Shown here: piece after piece, positions 7,265 to 7,681 of the stretch | Layout of the letters: every line of letters starts with the position of its first letter | Numbering within the stretch: position 1 is the first letter of the stretch | Source: QPIN01 sp964399475 | GTDB lineage: Bacteria > Pseudomonadota > Gammaproteobacteria > Methylococcales > Methylomonadaceae | Assembly (NCBI GenBank): GCA_964399475.1 | Contig: CAYNRB010000157.1 | Location: forward strand, 1 to 7,681 | DNA: 7,681 nucleotides | Direction of reading: 5' to 3' | Notes under the pieces: model-generated | What the model saw: only the letters and a program-made list of their open reading frames with translations | The model's database searches: none | Told to the model about the DNA's origin: nothing | Made by a program: the position numbers and the translations under genes

Positions 7265-7428
7265 TATACTTTGCGCGGTTACGGTTGCGGAATTTATAGC
7301 GAGTTGGTTTTTGTTGATAGCAAGGCGCTGAAACGGGCGCATAGCTGGCTACGCAACTGTTTCAGCAACACAGTCTATCGGCAAAAACCGGCCGCTAGAA
7401 ATCCGCAACCGTGACCGCGCGAAGTATA
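7265..7428. repeat. PAL-B: 164-bp imperfect palindrome with the shared core
   Basis: Arms 7265-7334 and 7359-7428 are each 70 bases and align at high identity with two compensating small indels. Shared blocks include TATACTT, GCGCGGT, ACGGTTGCGG, GGTTTTTG, GATAG and GCTGAAAC. The centre (7335-7358, 24 bases) contains the reverse complement of TTGCGTAGCCAGCTATGCGC (7337-7356). The whole 24-nt centre is identical to 7495-7518 in MITE-2 on the other strand. The outer ends (TATACTT...AAGTATA) do not match the MITE TIR. The last TA (7427-7428) is shared with MITE-2, so the elements abut or one inserted at the edge of the other. There is no coding capacity. Confidence 0.8.
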
Positions 7429-7588
7429 AGTACCCAAGCATAATTATTTTAACTTTTTACTTGTCTTTTTTCCCATCTTAGCCGTGACATAAATAGTTGC
7501 GTAGCCAGCTATGCGCCCATTTATGTCACGGCTAAGATGAAAAAAAATCCTGCGTAAAATTGTTAAAATAATTATGCTTGGGTACTTA
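7427..7588. mobile_element. MITE-2: second copy of the MITE-like element
   Basis: TA (7427-7428), then AGTACCCAAGCATAATTA. The first 48 bases match MITE-1 at 44 positions. The right end (7537-7586, then TA at 7587-7588) also matches, with a 2-base length difference. The inner stem, 7474-7496 with 7517-7539, pairs at 22 of 23 positions (A7495/C7518 is the mismatch). It differs from the MITE-1 stem at seven positions, all compensated. The cap is TTGCGTAGCCAGCTATGCGC (7497-7516), two bases different from MITE-1. It lies in the same orientation as MITE-1, so recC is bracketed by direct repeats. It has no coding capacity. Confidence 0.8.
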
Positions 7589-7609
7589 GAACAAAGCTTA
7601 ACTAATTTT

Positions 7610-7615
7610 TATAAT
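7610..7615 (+). promoter_or_regulatory. Candidate -10 element just outside MITE-2
   Basis: A consensus TATAAT lies 22 bases past the MITE-2 TA. The best upstream partner, TTAGAA (7586-7591, spacer 18), overlaps the MITE edge and is weak. Downstream, an open frame from ATG 7623-7625 (MLLQGNIGVKKSFFAIKHC) runs to the window end, without a ribosome binding site. Whether a gene starts to the right cannot be told from this window. Confidence 0.25.
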
Positions 7616-7681
7616 AGTGGATATGCTTTTACAAGGTAACATTGGAGTTAAAAAAAGTTTTTTCGCTATAAAACATTGTTA

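Noticed and set aside
7335..7358. Palindrome cores as integron attC sites
   Set aside because: No paired GTTRRRY/RYYYAAC core sites at the element ends, no cassette array and no integrase gene in the window.
3562..7588. CRISPR array
   Set aside because: The repeats are inverted within themselves, occur at irregular distances, and there are no regular spacers or cas genes.

Overview
The window looks like AT-rich chromosomal DNA from a gammaproteobacterium. Two long genes closely match the enterobacterial proteins YheS (ABC-F ATPase) and RecC (RecBCD exonuclease V subunit) along their length as I recall those sequences. A small DUF6316-type gene and the abundant palindromic repeats would fit a Methylococcales-like or related environmental lineage, but that placement is inference.

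Layout, left to right. Positions 1-63 are the last 20 codons of an unidentified plus-strand gene. Positions 64-482 hold no intact gene; 284-482 may be a decayed minus-strand reading frame. A long imperfect palindrome (PAL-A) fills 483-605. The ABC-F gene yheS runs on the minus strand at 639-2540. Only 24 bases separate it from a divergent 60-aa DUF6316-like gene at 2565-2747. That gene converges on a YcxB-like two-TM membrane protein gene at 2834-3355 (minus strand). The stretch 3356-4045 is repeat-rich: a possible ORF fragment, a TAGCCTGGATG-type inverted repeat (3562-3641), and a complete MITE-like palindrome (MITE-1, 3751-3914). recC occupies 4046-7174 on the minus strand. Behind its start come another long palindrome (PAL-B, 7265-7428) and a second MITE copy (MITE-2, 7427-7588) abutting it. 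The last 93 bases contain a promoter-like TATAAT but no complete gene.

The conserved genes are housekeeping types: ribosome-associated ABC-F, double-strand-break repair, and small accessory proteins. They do not form one pathway. recC has no recB or recD beside it in this window.

The most notable content is the set of palindromes. MITE-2 and PAL-B share an identical 24-nt centre but have unrelated arms. MITE-1 has the same centre with a few changes, and PAL-A carries 11 nt of it at its midpoint. The two MITEs share outer ends, while their inner stems differ at seven positions, all compensated on the opposite arm. This looks like a modular palindrome family built around a conserved apical core. 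The two MITEs also lie in direct orientation on either side of recC.
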